Of a DNA stretch of 50,501 nt, positions 8,101 to 16,559 are shown in pieces (positions within the stretch are counted from its first letter, which is position 1; each line of letters begins with the position of its first letter). The notes under the pieces are model-generated. The model had not been told where the DNA came from. It saw only the letters and a list, made by a program, of their open reading frames with translations, and made no database searches. This stretch comes from Deltaproteobacteria bacterium (GTDB lineage: Bacteria; Bacillota; Desulfotomaculia; Desulfotomaculales; JAGUVT01), in contig JAGUVT010000002.1 in NCBI GenBank assembly GCA_020062745.1, forward strand, positions 1-50,501, written 5' to 3'. The translations under genes were made by a program, and so were the position numbers.

Positions 8101-9423
8101 TTATGCTCCAACCACGTGCGCGCCCACGAGGCCCCTCTGTCGAAACGCGTTACGGCTGTCCACAATAAGCGAAGCCCCATTGTGGATCATCTCATACGGG
8201 AACATAGAATGGTCTGTTGCCACCAAAACAGCGTCGTATTTTTTAACAGAATCCTCAGTGAGCGGTACCGATTCCATCTCGAGTTCGTGGCGGCGCACAA
8301 TTGGGAGGCGCGGAAAGTAAGGGTCACTGTAATCCGCCCGGGCGCCCTTGGCCAGCAAAATTTCAAGGATTTCAAGGGAAGGAGACTCCCGGAGGTCACC
8401 GACATCTTTTTTATATGAAACCCCCAGCACCAGGATCTTAGCTCCTTTCACTGCCTTGCCGCGCTCATTGAGGGCGTCAGCCAGCCTCTGCACCACGTAG
8501 GCCGGCATGGCATGGTTGATCTCCCCGGCAAGCTCGATAAAACGGGTGGAAATCCCGTACTCCCGCGCTTTCCAGGTAAGATAAAAGGGGTCGATGGGAA
8601 TACAGTGGCCTCCAAGCCCTGGACCAGGGTAGAAAGGCTGGAACCCAAACGGTTTGGTCTTGGCAGCCTCAATAACTTCCCATATATCAATGCCCATACG
8701 GTCAAAGGTAACCTTTAATTCATTTACTAAAGCAACGTTAACGGAGCGATAAATATTTTCCAGGAGCTTCGCCGCTTCAGCCACCCGGGTGGACGAAACC
8801 GGAACCACCCGGTCGATGACCTGGCTGTACAGGGTGCATGCCAGTTCCCTGCACTCAGGGGTCACCCCGCCAACAACCTTTGGAACCTTTTCCAGGGTGT
8901 GTTGACTATTACCCGGATCTTCCCGTTCCGGTGAAAAGGCCAGGAAAAAATCCTCTCCCACCCGAAGTCCGCCGGCCGTAAAACGCGGCAGAAGAACCTC
9001 CTCGGTAGTGCCGGGGTAAGTGGTGCTCTCCAGGCACACCAACTGGCCGCACCGCAAAGTAAGAGCTATCGCATCAGCAGTCTTTTCCACATACTGGAGG
9101 TCCGGCTCCCGGTAGCGGGTCAAGGGCGTTGGAACGCAAATTATGAGGGCATCTGCTTCCCGCAACCTGTCAAAATCGGCTGTGGCCTCGAACCGCCCCG
9201 AACGCACCAAAGCCGACACCTGTTCTGAAGGGATATGATGGATGTAACTGCTTCCCTCATTTAATCTTCTTACCTTTTCCGCATCGACGTCAAATCCCAA
9301 AACCTTGAAACCCGCTTTTCCAAATCGTTTCGCAAGCGGCAGCCCAACGTAACCCAGGCCAATGATACCTACTTTGTAGTCACGACTGGCAACTTGCTTT
9401 TTTATAGTATCAAATATTTTCAT
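8101..9423 (-). CDS. Nucleotide-sugar 6-dehydrogenase (UDP-N-acetylglucosamine type)
   Basis: About 440 residues of the UDP-glucose/GDP-mannose dehydrogenase family. The NAD-binding GLGYVGLPLA lies near residue 25, the middle domain has EAAKLLENIYRSVNVALVNE, and the catalytic Cys is in GPGLGGHCIPIDPFYL. This form, with HCIPIDPFYL, is typical of WbpA-type enzymes that oxidise UDP-GlcNAc to the uronic acid; plain UDP-glucose dehydrogenases usually differ here. It would supply an acidic amino sugar to the polymer. Of TTG 9429 and ATG 9423, the ATG has AGG six bases upstream and is chosen. GC-richer than the glycosyltransferases on both sides. Confidence 0.88.
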   Translation of the reverse strand: MKIFDTIKKQVASRDYKVGIIGLGYVGLPLAKRFGKAGFKVLGFDVDAEKVRRLNEGSSYIHHIPSEQVSALVRSGRFEATADFDRLREADALIICVPTPLTRYREPDLQYVEKTADAIALTLRCGQLVCLESTTYPGTTEEVLLPRFTAGGLRVGEDFFLAFSPEREDPGNSQHTLEKVPKVVGGVTPECRELACTLYSQVIDRVVPVSSTRVAEAAKLLENIYRSVNVALVNELKVTFDRMGIDIWEVIEAAKTKPFGFQPFYPGPGLGGHCIPIDPFYLTWKAREYGISTRFIELAGEINHAMPAYVVQRLADALNERGKAVKGAKILVLGVSYKKDVGDLRESPSLEILEILLAKGARADYSDPYFPRLPIVRRHELEMESVPLTEDSVKKYDAVLVATDHSMFPYEMIHNGASLIVDSRNAFRQRGLVGAHVVGA

Positions 9424-9442
9424 ATACAACCTACCTTAACAA

Positions 9443-10585
9443 CTAAAAAAGTGATTTATATGCATTTTCAGTTTGAAGTGCAACTTCATCCCAGGAATAC
9501 TTTAAGGCAAAGTTTTTTGCTGAAACACTCATTCGTTTTCTACTGTCTGAATTTGTTGTTAACGAAGTTATTGCCGTAGCCAAGACCTGTGAATTCGCTG
9601 GAGGAACAAGTATTCCAGCATCATTGTTTTCAAGCAGGTCATTTAAGCCACCTACCGCACTCGCAATAACAGGCAATCCGCCCGCCATTGCTTCAAGGGC
9701 AGCAAGACTCGTGGCTTCTAACAAAGATGGGATAACGGCAAAATCCGAAGCGGCGTAAAAAATAGGCATTTTATCATATGGAATAGCGCCAACAAAACGC
9801 ACATGTTTTGTAACTTTGAGTGTTTCCGCAAGGTTTTTTAAATCAGACGCCATCGGCCCATCCCCCGCTACTACAAAGAGCGGCCGCTGATTTTCAGGCA
9901 CGTAAGGAATAGCCTTTAATAAGTAATGAACACCATTCTTCTGACAGAGTCTTCGCGGACAAGCAACAATGATACCCTCTTTAGGAAGACCTAGCGTCAG
10001 TCGTGCCTTTAATTTATCAGAAGGACTACCAAATGTCTTTAAATCAACGCCATTTGATATAAATATTGTGTTGACATGCTTAAATACAGATTTATATTTA
10101 TCGGCCAGTTCCACACTGGGAGCAATACAAATATCCGGTTTTGTCAAAAACACCTTGATGAATTTACACTTCAGTTTATTAGAAAAAAACTCTAAAAACA
10201 TAGAACTGTGGTTGGTAAAAACTAATTTTGCCGAGCTAATCCGTCGTGAATATGCTGCAAACGCACTGTCACTCCAAAGCCCATGCCAGTGGACAATATC
10301 GAACTCATTGTGCCGCATCAAAGACTTCATACTGTTAATACCCCTCGCCAGAAATTCCACATGACGTAATCCATACAAAATGCCCTGCTCAAACGTATGT
10401 GTTGGCACCAATAAGTTCTTAACACTTTCAAGCTCTGTACTGACCGGTTTATACCCATATGGAATCCTGGCCAATAAATGCACGCTATGACCCCGACGGG
10501 CAAGAGCACTGGAAAGCTTAATAACATGGTGACTTATTCCTCCAATGTATGGGAGAAAATCCTCTGAAATCATAAGAATACGCAC
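9443..10585 (-). CDS. Glycosyltransferase family 4
   Basis: 380 residues of GT-B fold. The N-terminus has MISEDFLPYIGGISHHV, the open donor-independent half; the C-terminal half has VACPRRLCQKNGVHYLLKAI, VVAGDGP and the EATSLAALEAMAGGLPV loop that binds the nucleotide sugar. It transfers a sugar from a nucleotide donor to a lipid-linked acceptor at the cytoplasmic face. GGAGG lies eight bases before the GTG start. AT-rich like the other transferases in 9443-14995. Donor and linkage unknown. Confidence 0.88.
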   Translation of the reverse strand: MRILMISEDFLPYIGGISHHVIKLSSALARRGHSVHLLARIPYGYKPVSTELESVKNLLVPTHTFEQGILYGLRHVEFLARGINSMKSLMRHNEFDIVHWHGLWSDSAFAAYSRRISSAKLVFTNHSSMFLEFFSNKLKCKFIKVFLTKPDICIAPSVELADKYKSVFKHVNTIFISNGVDLKTFGSPSDKLKARLTLGLPKEGIIVACPRRLCQKNGVHYLLKAIPYVPENQRPLFVVAGDGPMASDLKNLAETLKVTKHVRFVGAIPYDKMPIFYAASDFAVIPSLLEATSLAALEAMAGGLPVIASAVGGLNDLLENNDAGILVPPANSQVLATAITSLTTNSDSRKRMSVSAKNFALKYSWDEVALQTENAYKSLF

Positions 10586-10633
10586 TAGCTGTGCCTCCTA
10601 TGAGAAATTTAACAGGAACCAATGGGACTTTAT

Positions 10634-11434
10634 TTAAGAGTTAGACCTTTTAATTTCAGTGAAAGGAGTGTATTCCCGCCTTATCCCCGCACCGACGAGA
10701 AGCGCAAGTGACCGCAAAGGCACATACCAAACCATATGCGGCTGCCGCCGATCCCACGCAGCATGCATCCCTATAATTGGACTTAACAATAACCGTAATA
10801 TCCCACGTAGTTGAAAGCCAGCCGCTGCTCCATGTGTCATCTTGTTATACCATGTTTTAGTAGATGAAGCGTAGTAATGTCCAAAAGCGGCAGTCCCAAC
10901 CCACTTTTTCTGCCAGCCATTACCAAGCAGACGTTGAGCGAGTTCCCCGTCTTCACCCACGTTTAGATCGTCCCTAAATCCCCCTACGTCATCCAAAGCT
11001 TCTACTCGGAATATTGTCCCTCCTGCACCAATTGCACGTCTATAATTCCAATATTCGCAATCCATAGCTCCAAAAAGGCAACACCCAAGGGGTTTTTGTG
11101 CGCCGCCTACGAACGCTAATCTCTTATTTTCAGTGATCGCCCGATGCAGTGCTTCAAAATAACCGGGAGTGATCCGCATGTCCGCATCGACAAATACCAC
11201 ATAGGGCAAGTTTAGCTTCTTATAACCAACGTTTCGCAGTTTACCCCGATTACCACTCACCACTTCTATTAGCGGCGTATACTTCCGTGCAATTTCAGCC
11301 GTATTGTCATTCGTCCGGCTGTCCACGACAACTGAAACAGGAGCTGCGCCAACTGAACAAATACTTGCAAGGCAATCACCAATATTGTTTTCCTCGTCCC
11401 GTGCAATGATGACCACACCGAAATCTCTGTTCAT
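10634..11434 (-). CDS. Glycosyltransferase family 2
   Basis: About 266 residues of GT-A fold: GVVIIARDEENNIGDCL at the N-terminus, the nucleotide-binding VVVDSRTNDNT, the metal-binding DADMR (DxD), then GGFRDDLNVGEDGELAQRL, which holds the catalytic base region. One or two hydrophobic segments near the C-terminus could tether it to the membrane. An upstream TTG/GTG extension exists in frame to 11458, but ATG at 11434 has AGGGGG six bases before it and gives the normal N-terminus of the family. Likely adds one sugar of the repeat unit. Confidence 0.86.
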   Translation of the reverse strand: MNRDFGVVIIARDEENNIGDCLASICSVGAAPVSVVVDSRTNDNTAEIARKYTPLIEVVSGNRGKLRNVGYKKLNLPYVVFVDADMRITPGYFEALHRAITENKRLAFVGGAQKPLGCCLFGAMDCEYWNYRRAIGAGGTIFRVEALDDVGGFRDDLNVGEDGELAQRLLGNGWQKKWVGTAAFGHYYASSTKTWYNKMTHGAAAGFQLRGILRLLLSPIIGMHAAWDRRQPHMVWYVPLRSLALLVGAGIRREYTPFTEIKRSNS

Positions 11435-11469
11435 AATCATCCCCCTCTCTATAAACAAATTTTAAATTT

Positions 11470-12729
11470 TTATGCTTTTTTTTGCTTAATATAACGAGAC
11501 GCCAGGAGTGCAACTAGTGTTATTGTGATGGGATAGAATGAACTAGCTGCTATAAAATCAATGATAATTCCAGAAACCACTGTCCCCGCAAGTGCTATAT
11601 TGAATGTAGTCGGAGCTGCGCAGCTTAAACGTCGGGCTATTATAGCTATTCCTATCGCATAAATAAAATAAGCTACCAAACCAATTATACCTGTCTCGGC
11701 AAGAAAACCTAGTACCGTATTGTGCACTGACAGCCCCTCGTCAGTATAACCTTCCCTAAAACTGACCCCAGCTGCATCAAAATAAAAAAGCTGATTCCTA
11801 CCAAACGCACCAGACCCAATGCCCGTGACCGGATATAACTGAAAGGCAGAAAAAGCAGCTTGCCACAACACAAGCCGGACGCCAATTGTACCACTCATTG
11901 TAGAGATTTGCTCTATTCGATTGATCATCAGTGGCCATTGTAGCTCAACAAAACCAACTAAAATAAATACTATTATAGTTCCTAATATAATTATAAGCCT
12001 GTAAATACGGCGACCATGCTTCGGCATTAGCCAATAAACAACAAAAAGAGCTATTGCAAGTTGAAAAAACGCTGTTCTAAGAACCGTAACAATTACACCG
12101 AGCGTACCTAAGACAACTTTTAAGGAGTTCATGCCTCGAGAGCCTTCACCAGCACTTAAGCCAACAAGACCCCAAAGAGTTAAAAGGATTTGCAGTTCGT
12201 AAATTCCTCGACCACTTGCAAGACCCGTTCCAGCTTGAGTTCCTCCGCTTAATATTACCTGCGCAATTCCTGCAAATGTTTCAAAAAATGTTATCACAAC
12301 AAGCATCCAAACCACGATCCGCTCAAAAACTGTGGCTCGCAAGGCGATTAAGACCCATGTCAAAGCAAAAGCCTCAACAAATCTAAAAATTGACCAGAAC
12401 AGTTCAGGTGAAGCGTGCGGGGACAAAAGGACACTGATAAATCGTGTCAATACAATGAGAAAAAGACCTGCCAGAAGAATTAAGGAATCTGTACCAGGCA
12501 CCCTCCCCCGAATGAGCGCACGGATAAACGTTATGCATAGAAGTAAAATAACATACAAGTCAAATAATCTTAACAAGCCAAAGCTGGAAGAAAAGACCCC
12601 CTGAAATAGTGGCCAATATATCATTATGGCTGGGAAAAAGAGTCCCATAACTGCCCATAATAAATTTGCCAAGTTGCTTCTAGTTAAGATAATTCTCTTT
12701 GTTGAATAATTATGGTTTATAATTGCCAT
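11470..12729 (-). CDS. O-antigen polymerase/ligase-type membrane protein (Wzy-like)
   Basis: 419 residues with about eleven or twelve hydrophobic segments and a large extracytoplasmic loop between the late segments. The loop region contains GIGSGAFGRNQ and SVHNTVLGFLAETGIIGL, the sort of sequence seen in Wzy/WaaL family (PF04932) proteins, where a conserved His lies in the loop. It would join repeat units on the outer face of the membrane after export by the flippase. The ATG overlaps the end of the upstream glycosyltransferase. A second protein of this family with TPRs is at 20553-22934, so two polymerase or ligase activities may exist. Confidence 0.82.
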   Translation of the reverse strand: MAIINHNYSTKRIILTRSNLANLLWAVMGLFFPAIMIYWPLFQGVFSSSFGLLRLFDLYVILLLCITFIRALIRGRVPGTDSLILLAGLFLIVLTRFISVLLSPHASPELFWSIFRFVEAFALTWVLIALRATVFERIVVWMLVVITFFETFAGIAQVILSGGTQAGTGLASGRGIYELQILLTLWGLVGLSAGEGSRGMNSLKVVLGTLGVIVTVLRTAFFQLAIALFVVYWLMPKHGRRIYRLIIILGTIIVFILVGFVELQWPLMINRIEQISTMSGTIGVRLVLWQAAFSAFQLYPVTGIGSGAFGRNQLFYFDAAGVSFREGYTDEGLSVHNTVLGFLAETGIIGLVAYFIYAIGIAIIARRLSCAAPTTFNIALAGTVVSGIIIDFIAASSFYPITITLVALLASRYIKQKKA

Positions 12730-13676
12730 GGAGTATATCCCCTTACGTATAGCTGAATAGCATACACGTATGCGCGAAATTTGCTAACATGGTCACGACG
12801 AAAGCACACAGAAAACGAATGTAGAAAAACTTTGAGAAACAGTATTATCAGGATCAGTATTTTGTGCACTATTAGCCATAATTTCGAAGCGTGTTTTGAA
12901 AAATACCTAAGCTTCGAGTTGTACCGAATAGCAGTCTTTCTCCACTCCAGACTACCTGATGATCCACCCGAAGCGTGCCTTATTTTACATCTGGTATCGT
13001 ATATAAATCTATGTCCCAAATCTGCTAATCTTTTGTACAGATCGACTTCTTCATAGTAAAGAAAAAAATTTGCATCAAATTTTCCCGCCCTCACAAAAGC
13101 TTCCCGCCTCACAAAAATCGCAGATCCTTGCGCGTAGCCCAAAAAATAGTTACGATCTTTCGTTGTATTCATCGCAATATTGCTCTGATATCTATGATAT
13201 CTATGATCAGCCCATTGATTTATACCAAGCTCAGATAATGCATCGCTTAATACCGTAGGTAATGACCGAAGCGAATTGCATAAGCTACCTTGTTCAATGA
13301 TGCCTGGAGCTACTACTGCGCAATTAGCATCAAGCTCGAACGCAGCCCTTACGCACTCTACAGGTGAAATCAGTGTAACATCGGGGTTCATGAATAGTAG
13401 GATATCTCCGCTCGTATGCTCATATCCTATGTTGCAACCTCCTCCGTAACCCGAATTGGTGTGCGATCGTACAACCCTTACCTTGGGATGTGATTCAATA
13501 AGCGCAAGGGAGCCATCGGTAGATTGGTTGTCAACTACGACGATTTCATCTAAACTATATTCTACTTCGAGGTTCTGCAACAGCCCCTCAATGCATTCTC
13601 GCAAATGCAAACCGCTATTATAGTTCACAACGACTGCGGAAATTTTTAATTTTCTATTGACAAGATCATGTCCCAT
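12717..13676 (-). CDS. Glycosyltransferase family 2, rhamnosyltransferase-like
   Basis: 319 residues. The GT-A core shows SAVVVNYNSGLHL, EIVVVDNQSTDGS, NSGYGGGCNIG and the metal site in FMNPDVTL (the DxD is NPD here, as usual in this subgroup), followed by FFLYYEEVDLYKRL. A hydrophobic segment lies near residue 265-290. This arrangement is typical of dTDP-rhamnosyl transferases, but the donor is not proven. The ATG at 13676 has AGGAGG ten bases upstream; that site lies in the end of the small frame at 13666-13875. AT-rich. Confidence 0.86.
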   Translation of the reverse strand: MGHDLVNRKLKISAVVVNYNSGLHLRECIEGLLQNLEVEYSLDEIVVVDNQSTDGSLALIESHPKVRVVRSHTNSGYGGGCNIGYEHTSGDILLFMNPDVTLISPVECVRAAFELDANCAVVAPGIIEQGSLCNSLRSLPTVLSDALSELGINQWADHRYHRYQSNIAMNTTKDRNYFLGYAQGSAIFVRREAFVRAGKFDANFFLYYEEVDLYKRLADLGHRFIYDTRCKIRHASGGSSGSLEWRKTAIRYNSKLRYFSKHASKLWLIVHKILILIILFLKVFLHSFSVCFRRDHVSKFRAYVYAIQLYVRGYTPWQL

Positions 13677-13875
13677 TACATTTAATCCTCCTACGCCCCA
13701 TCACGGCTCCATAAAAAACCCTTGGTACCACCTCTATGGCACTAAAACATAATGCACTAAGTCTATCCATACTTAGTTTTAGTAATGCTTTTCTAATTAA
13801 TTTTTTCGAATACAATCGTATATCTACCTTTCTCAAACTACGAATTCCAAACTGTGCAAGAAATATTGCTTCCAT
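13666..13875 (-). CDS. Small uncharacterised basic ORF
   Basis: A 69-codon frame in the 266-base gap between the methyltransferase and glycosyltransferase genes. The peptide is rich in Lys and Arg and I do not recognise it. A TAG lies two codons before the ATG, so it cannot be extended, and the purine run next to the ATG is too close to be a good ribosome site. It overlaps the next gene by 11 bases. It may be a remnant of a lost gene, or chance. Confidence 0.3.
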   Translation of the reverse strand: MEAIFLAQFGIRSLRKVDIRLYSKKLIRKALLKLSMDRLSALCFSAIEVVPRVFYGAVMGRRRIKCNGT

Positions 13876-13942
13876 CCTCTACATCTTCAAGTCTTCATGC
13901 AATCTAATTACCCATATTTTGTAATCTCATAAGCTTCAGATT

Positions 13943-14995
13943 TCATAAATCGTCCATCGAACCATCTTTTCGAGCAATCAAAATTAACTCCTCGCCGCAA
14001 TGCGATCCTGCAAAAATAGACAGTGCCTCCTCTATAGCCCAAAAGACAAAACGTGCTGCTCCTACGAGGCCAGCTTTATTATCCGATCTTCCAGTATAGC
14101 GAATGGCAACACTTGGTGCCCACGTCCATCGAGCTGCCCTAGCAGTACTTCTTATTCGTACTGACGAAGGAAGCCCGGCCAACTTGGCAGCATTAGTCAA
14201 TGTTTTAGGGCTAAACAGATAAAGATGACGTGGCGGATCCAATTCACTCCAGTTCCGCTTAAATATCTTGTGACCTAAACTATCGGCATTCGGCGTTAAA
14301 ATCACCAATACTCCCCCAGGTGCAAGAAGCCGATAACATTCTTGCAGCAGCCTAACAGGGTTATGCACATGCTCAATAACGTGCCTGGCCGTAACAGCTT
14401 GGAATGAGTTTGCCGGGATATCTATCTCTTCCAGTCTACCAGGTTTAACGGGAATATTAAAATATTCTCTCGCAATTTCGGCGGCTATTTGGTCAGGCTC
14501 AACTCCAACTACATCCCACCCCAATTCTCGCATCTTAGCTAGAAATCGCCCCCCACCGCAGCCAACGTCCAAAAGCTTGCCCCTAAACCTTCCATTGAGC
14601 CACATGACGTTCGAGCCAACAATCTCCTTGAACGGAACAATTAGGCTAAAAACCTTACCAATCCATTTGAGACCTCGCTTTACATTAGCGCAATTATATC
14701 CAAAATTAGTCATGAGTATTGCATGTTCAATCTTCCCGCGCAAAGTGTCCAAGATCGGTTTTTGCTCATTCAGAGTATGGGTGCAATACGTTGTGGTATA
14801 AACCTTCCCAATATCATCAAAAGTAGGACTAGTATTCAACCATATAAGAGCACATGCTGAACAGCTATAAAATGACCATTTACCAGGTGCATTCGAAAGT
14901 TGATCATGCATCTCTCGGTAAAGCGGTACACCCTTTTCCCCGCATAACAAGCAATTCTCGATTTCCTCAACTTGAATATCAGCGTTAAATCTCAT
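13943..14995 (-). CDS. Class I SAM methyltransferase with N-terminal zinc-binding motif
   Basis: 350 residues. Four cysteines near the N-terminus (CLLCG and CSAC, about residues 15-50) form a likely zinc site. The SAM-binding domain follows, with LLDVGCGGGRFLAKM (about residue 140), VGVEPDQIA and GGVLVILTPNADS. This two-part layout is common in polysaccharide loci for methyltransferases acting on sugars or lipid-linked glycans. The ATG shares an ATGA with the flippase stop codon, and GGAG lies eight bases upstream, so the two are translationally coupled. Acceptor unknown. Confidence 0.84.
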   Translation of the reverse strand: MRFNADIQVEEIENCLLCGEKGVPLYREMHDQLSNAPGKWSFYSCSACALIWLNTSPTFDDIGKVYTTTYCTHTLNEQKPILDTLRGKIEHAILMTNFGYNCANVKRGLKWIGKVFSLIVPFKEIVGSNVMWLNGRFRGKLLDVGCGGGRFLAKMRELGWDVVGVEPDQIAAEIAREYFNIPVKPGRLEEIDIPANSFQAVTARHVIEHVHNPVRLLQECYRLLAPGGVLVILTPNADSLGHKIFKRNWSELDPPRHLYLFSPKTLTNAAKLAGLPSSVRIRSTARAARWTWAPSVAIRYTGRSDNKAGLVGAARFVFWAIEEALSIFAGSHCGEELILIARKDGSMDDL

Positions 14996-16536
14996 TTTAT
15001 TTTCTCCATTTCTGCAGTTGCCCGATTGAAAACGAAGCAGATATTCTGCTTTTCCATATCGTCAAGAATGTAATTCCATGTAAATAATGCAAAGGTAATC
15101 AATGTAAACAAAAGGAAAAACCCCTTCATGGTAAGGCCTATTGGTAAGGAAGCAAAAGCCAGAATAAACAGTGCCCCTCCTATGGCAAATATCATGCACC
15201 AAATAGTAGCTATACTGATTGTTAAAAATCGTTTTGCTATAGCAAATAGTAACAGCGTATCCAACGCCACGCGCACCATCCAGGCTATGGCCGCACCTAT
15301 AAGACCATAGCTGCCTACTAACAACCAGAAAGTGAGCAGATAAATTGGCAGTTCTATGAAATGAATCTTGGCAGTCAAATCAGGCCGGCCAGCACCATGC
15401 ACTAGCGCAAAGGCTATTTGGCCCAGACTATTGATAAACACACCGATTGCCAGCCATTGCAACACACAAGTGCTGTTTTGCGCAAACTCATTGCCAAGCC
15501 AGAGACCCAGAATCTCGCGCGCTAAAGTCACGATAAATAAAGTAATAGGGAACAAAGCCAAAAAAACGTATTTGACCCCCCGGCTAAAAAGCATTGCCGT
15601 GCGGCCACGGTCCTTCAAAAAGCTAAAAGAAAATGCGGGAAATAAGACTCCCGCCACTGAACCAGAAATAACCCATAGCTTGGTGACCATTTCATAGGGT
15701 GTGGCGTAATAGGCTACGGCTGCAGTAGAAATTAAGGCTCCAAGCAAAAAACGATCCATAGTAACCATGAGTGGACTAATGGTGTTGCTAACAGTCATCC
15801 AACTACCGAAACGCAATAATGGCACCAAAATCTTACGTTGTATTGCAATGCGGTGGCGTAGCACGGGCATTACATAAAGGCAAAGTAACAGATAAACTAG
15901 CCAAATGATTAGACTGCCCACCATCAAGACAAACACAACCGGAAAGAGGCTTTGAGAAAAGGGTAATATTAATAAGGGACCTACAAATGTATACACTTTC
16001 CCAGGAATGTGGACGGCAGCGATAAGGCCGAAACGCTGTTGCGCCTCCAGGACACCCCGTAAGCCCGCGGTGCTGATGACAACTGGTACAGATAGAGCGA
16101 GCAGGTAGAAAGCGTGTAGAGTTTCAGATTGCAATGCTTCTGGGATTTTGAGCGCATCCCGTACCAGCCAGGGGGAAAGCAGGCTTAACACCAGCGCCGC
16201 CACTAAGCCCAAGAGCAGCATAAGAAACAGGGCGGTCCAGACCAAAGCAGATATTTCTTGCTCCTGACCTTCTCCCAGCTTCTCCGCCACCAATTTTGTC
16301 AGGGCCCGACCCAGTCCTAAGTCAAATATGCTAAAATAACCGATCACCATCCACGCTAGGGTTAGTATACCAAAGCGATCCGTGCCCAGGCCCTTTATAA
16401 GAAACGGAATGGAAAATATAGCCACCAGCAGAGGCGCCCCTTGACCGATGAGGTTGTAAAGCGTGTTGCGTGCCAGCAAGCCACCGCTGGTAAATGTCGC
16501 ACTGTTATGATCCTGCAAACCTGGTGCACCGCTCAT
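14992..16536 (-). CDS. Polysaccharide flippase (Wzx-like, MATE/MOP superfamily)
   Basis: About 514 residues with twelve to fourteen hydrophobic helices. The N-terminus GLLARNTLYNLIGQGAPLLV and the following FGILTLAWMVIGYFSIFDLGL are typical of the oligosaccharide flippases that move the lipid-linked repeat unit to the outer leaflet. ATG at 16536 has AGGGG five bases upstream; a GTG at 16554 with AGG four bases upstream is an alternative that adds six residues. It follows the dehydratase gene by a few bases and overlaps the methyltransferase. Confidence 0.87.
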   Translation of the reverse strand: MSGAPGLQDHNSATFTSGGLLARNTLYNLIGQGAPLLVAIFSIPFLIKGLGTDRFGILTLAWMVIGYFSIFDLGLGRALTKLVAEKLGEGQEQEISALVWTALFLMLLLGLVAALVLSLLSPWLVRDALKIPEALQSETLHAFYLLALSVPVVISTAGLRGVLEAQQRFGLIAAVHIPGKVYTFVGPLLILPFSQSLFPVVFVLMVGSLIIWLVYLLLCLYVMPVLRHRIAIQRKILVPLLRFGSWMTVSNTISPLMVTMDRFLLGALISTAAVAYYATPYEMVTKLWVISGSVAGVLFPAFSFSFLKDRGRTAMLFSRGVKYVFLALFPITLFIVTLAREILGLWLGNEFAQNSTCVLQWLAIGVFINSLGQIAFALVHGAGRPDLTAKIHFIELPIYLLTFWLLVGSYGLIGAAIAWMVRVALDTLLLFAIAKRFLTISIATIWCMIFAIGGALFILAFASLPIGLTMKGFFLLFTLITFALFTWNYILDDMEKQNICFVFNRATAEMEKIK

Positions 16537-16559
16537 GCGCACCCCTCGCTCCACAAGTC

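Noticed and set aside
8116-8718. Two plus-strand frames opposite the dehydrogenase gene
   Set aside because: Shadows of a gene with complete NAD and Cys motifs.
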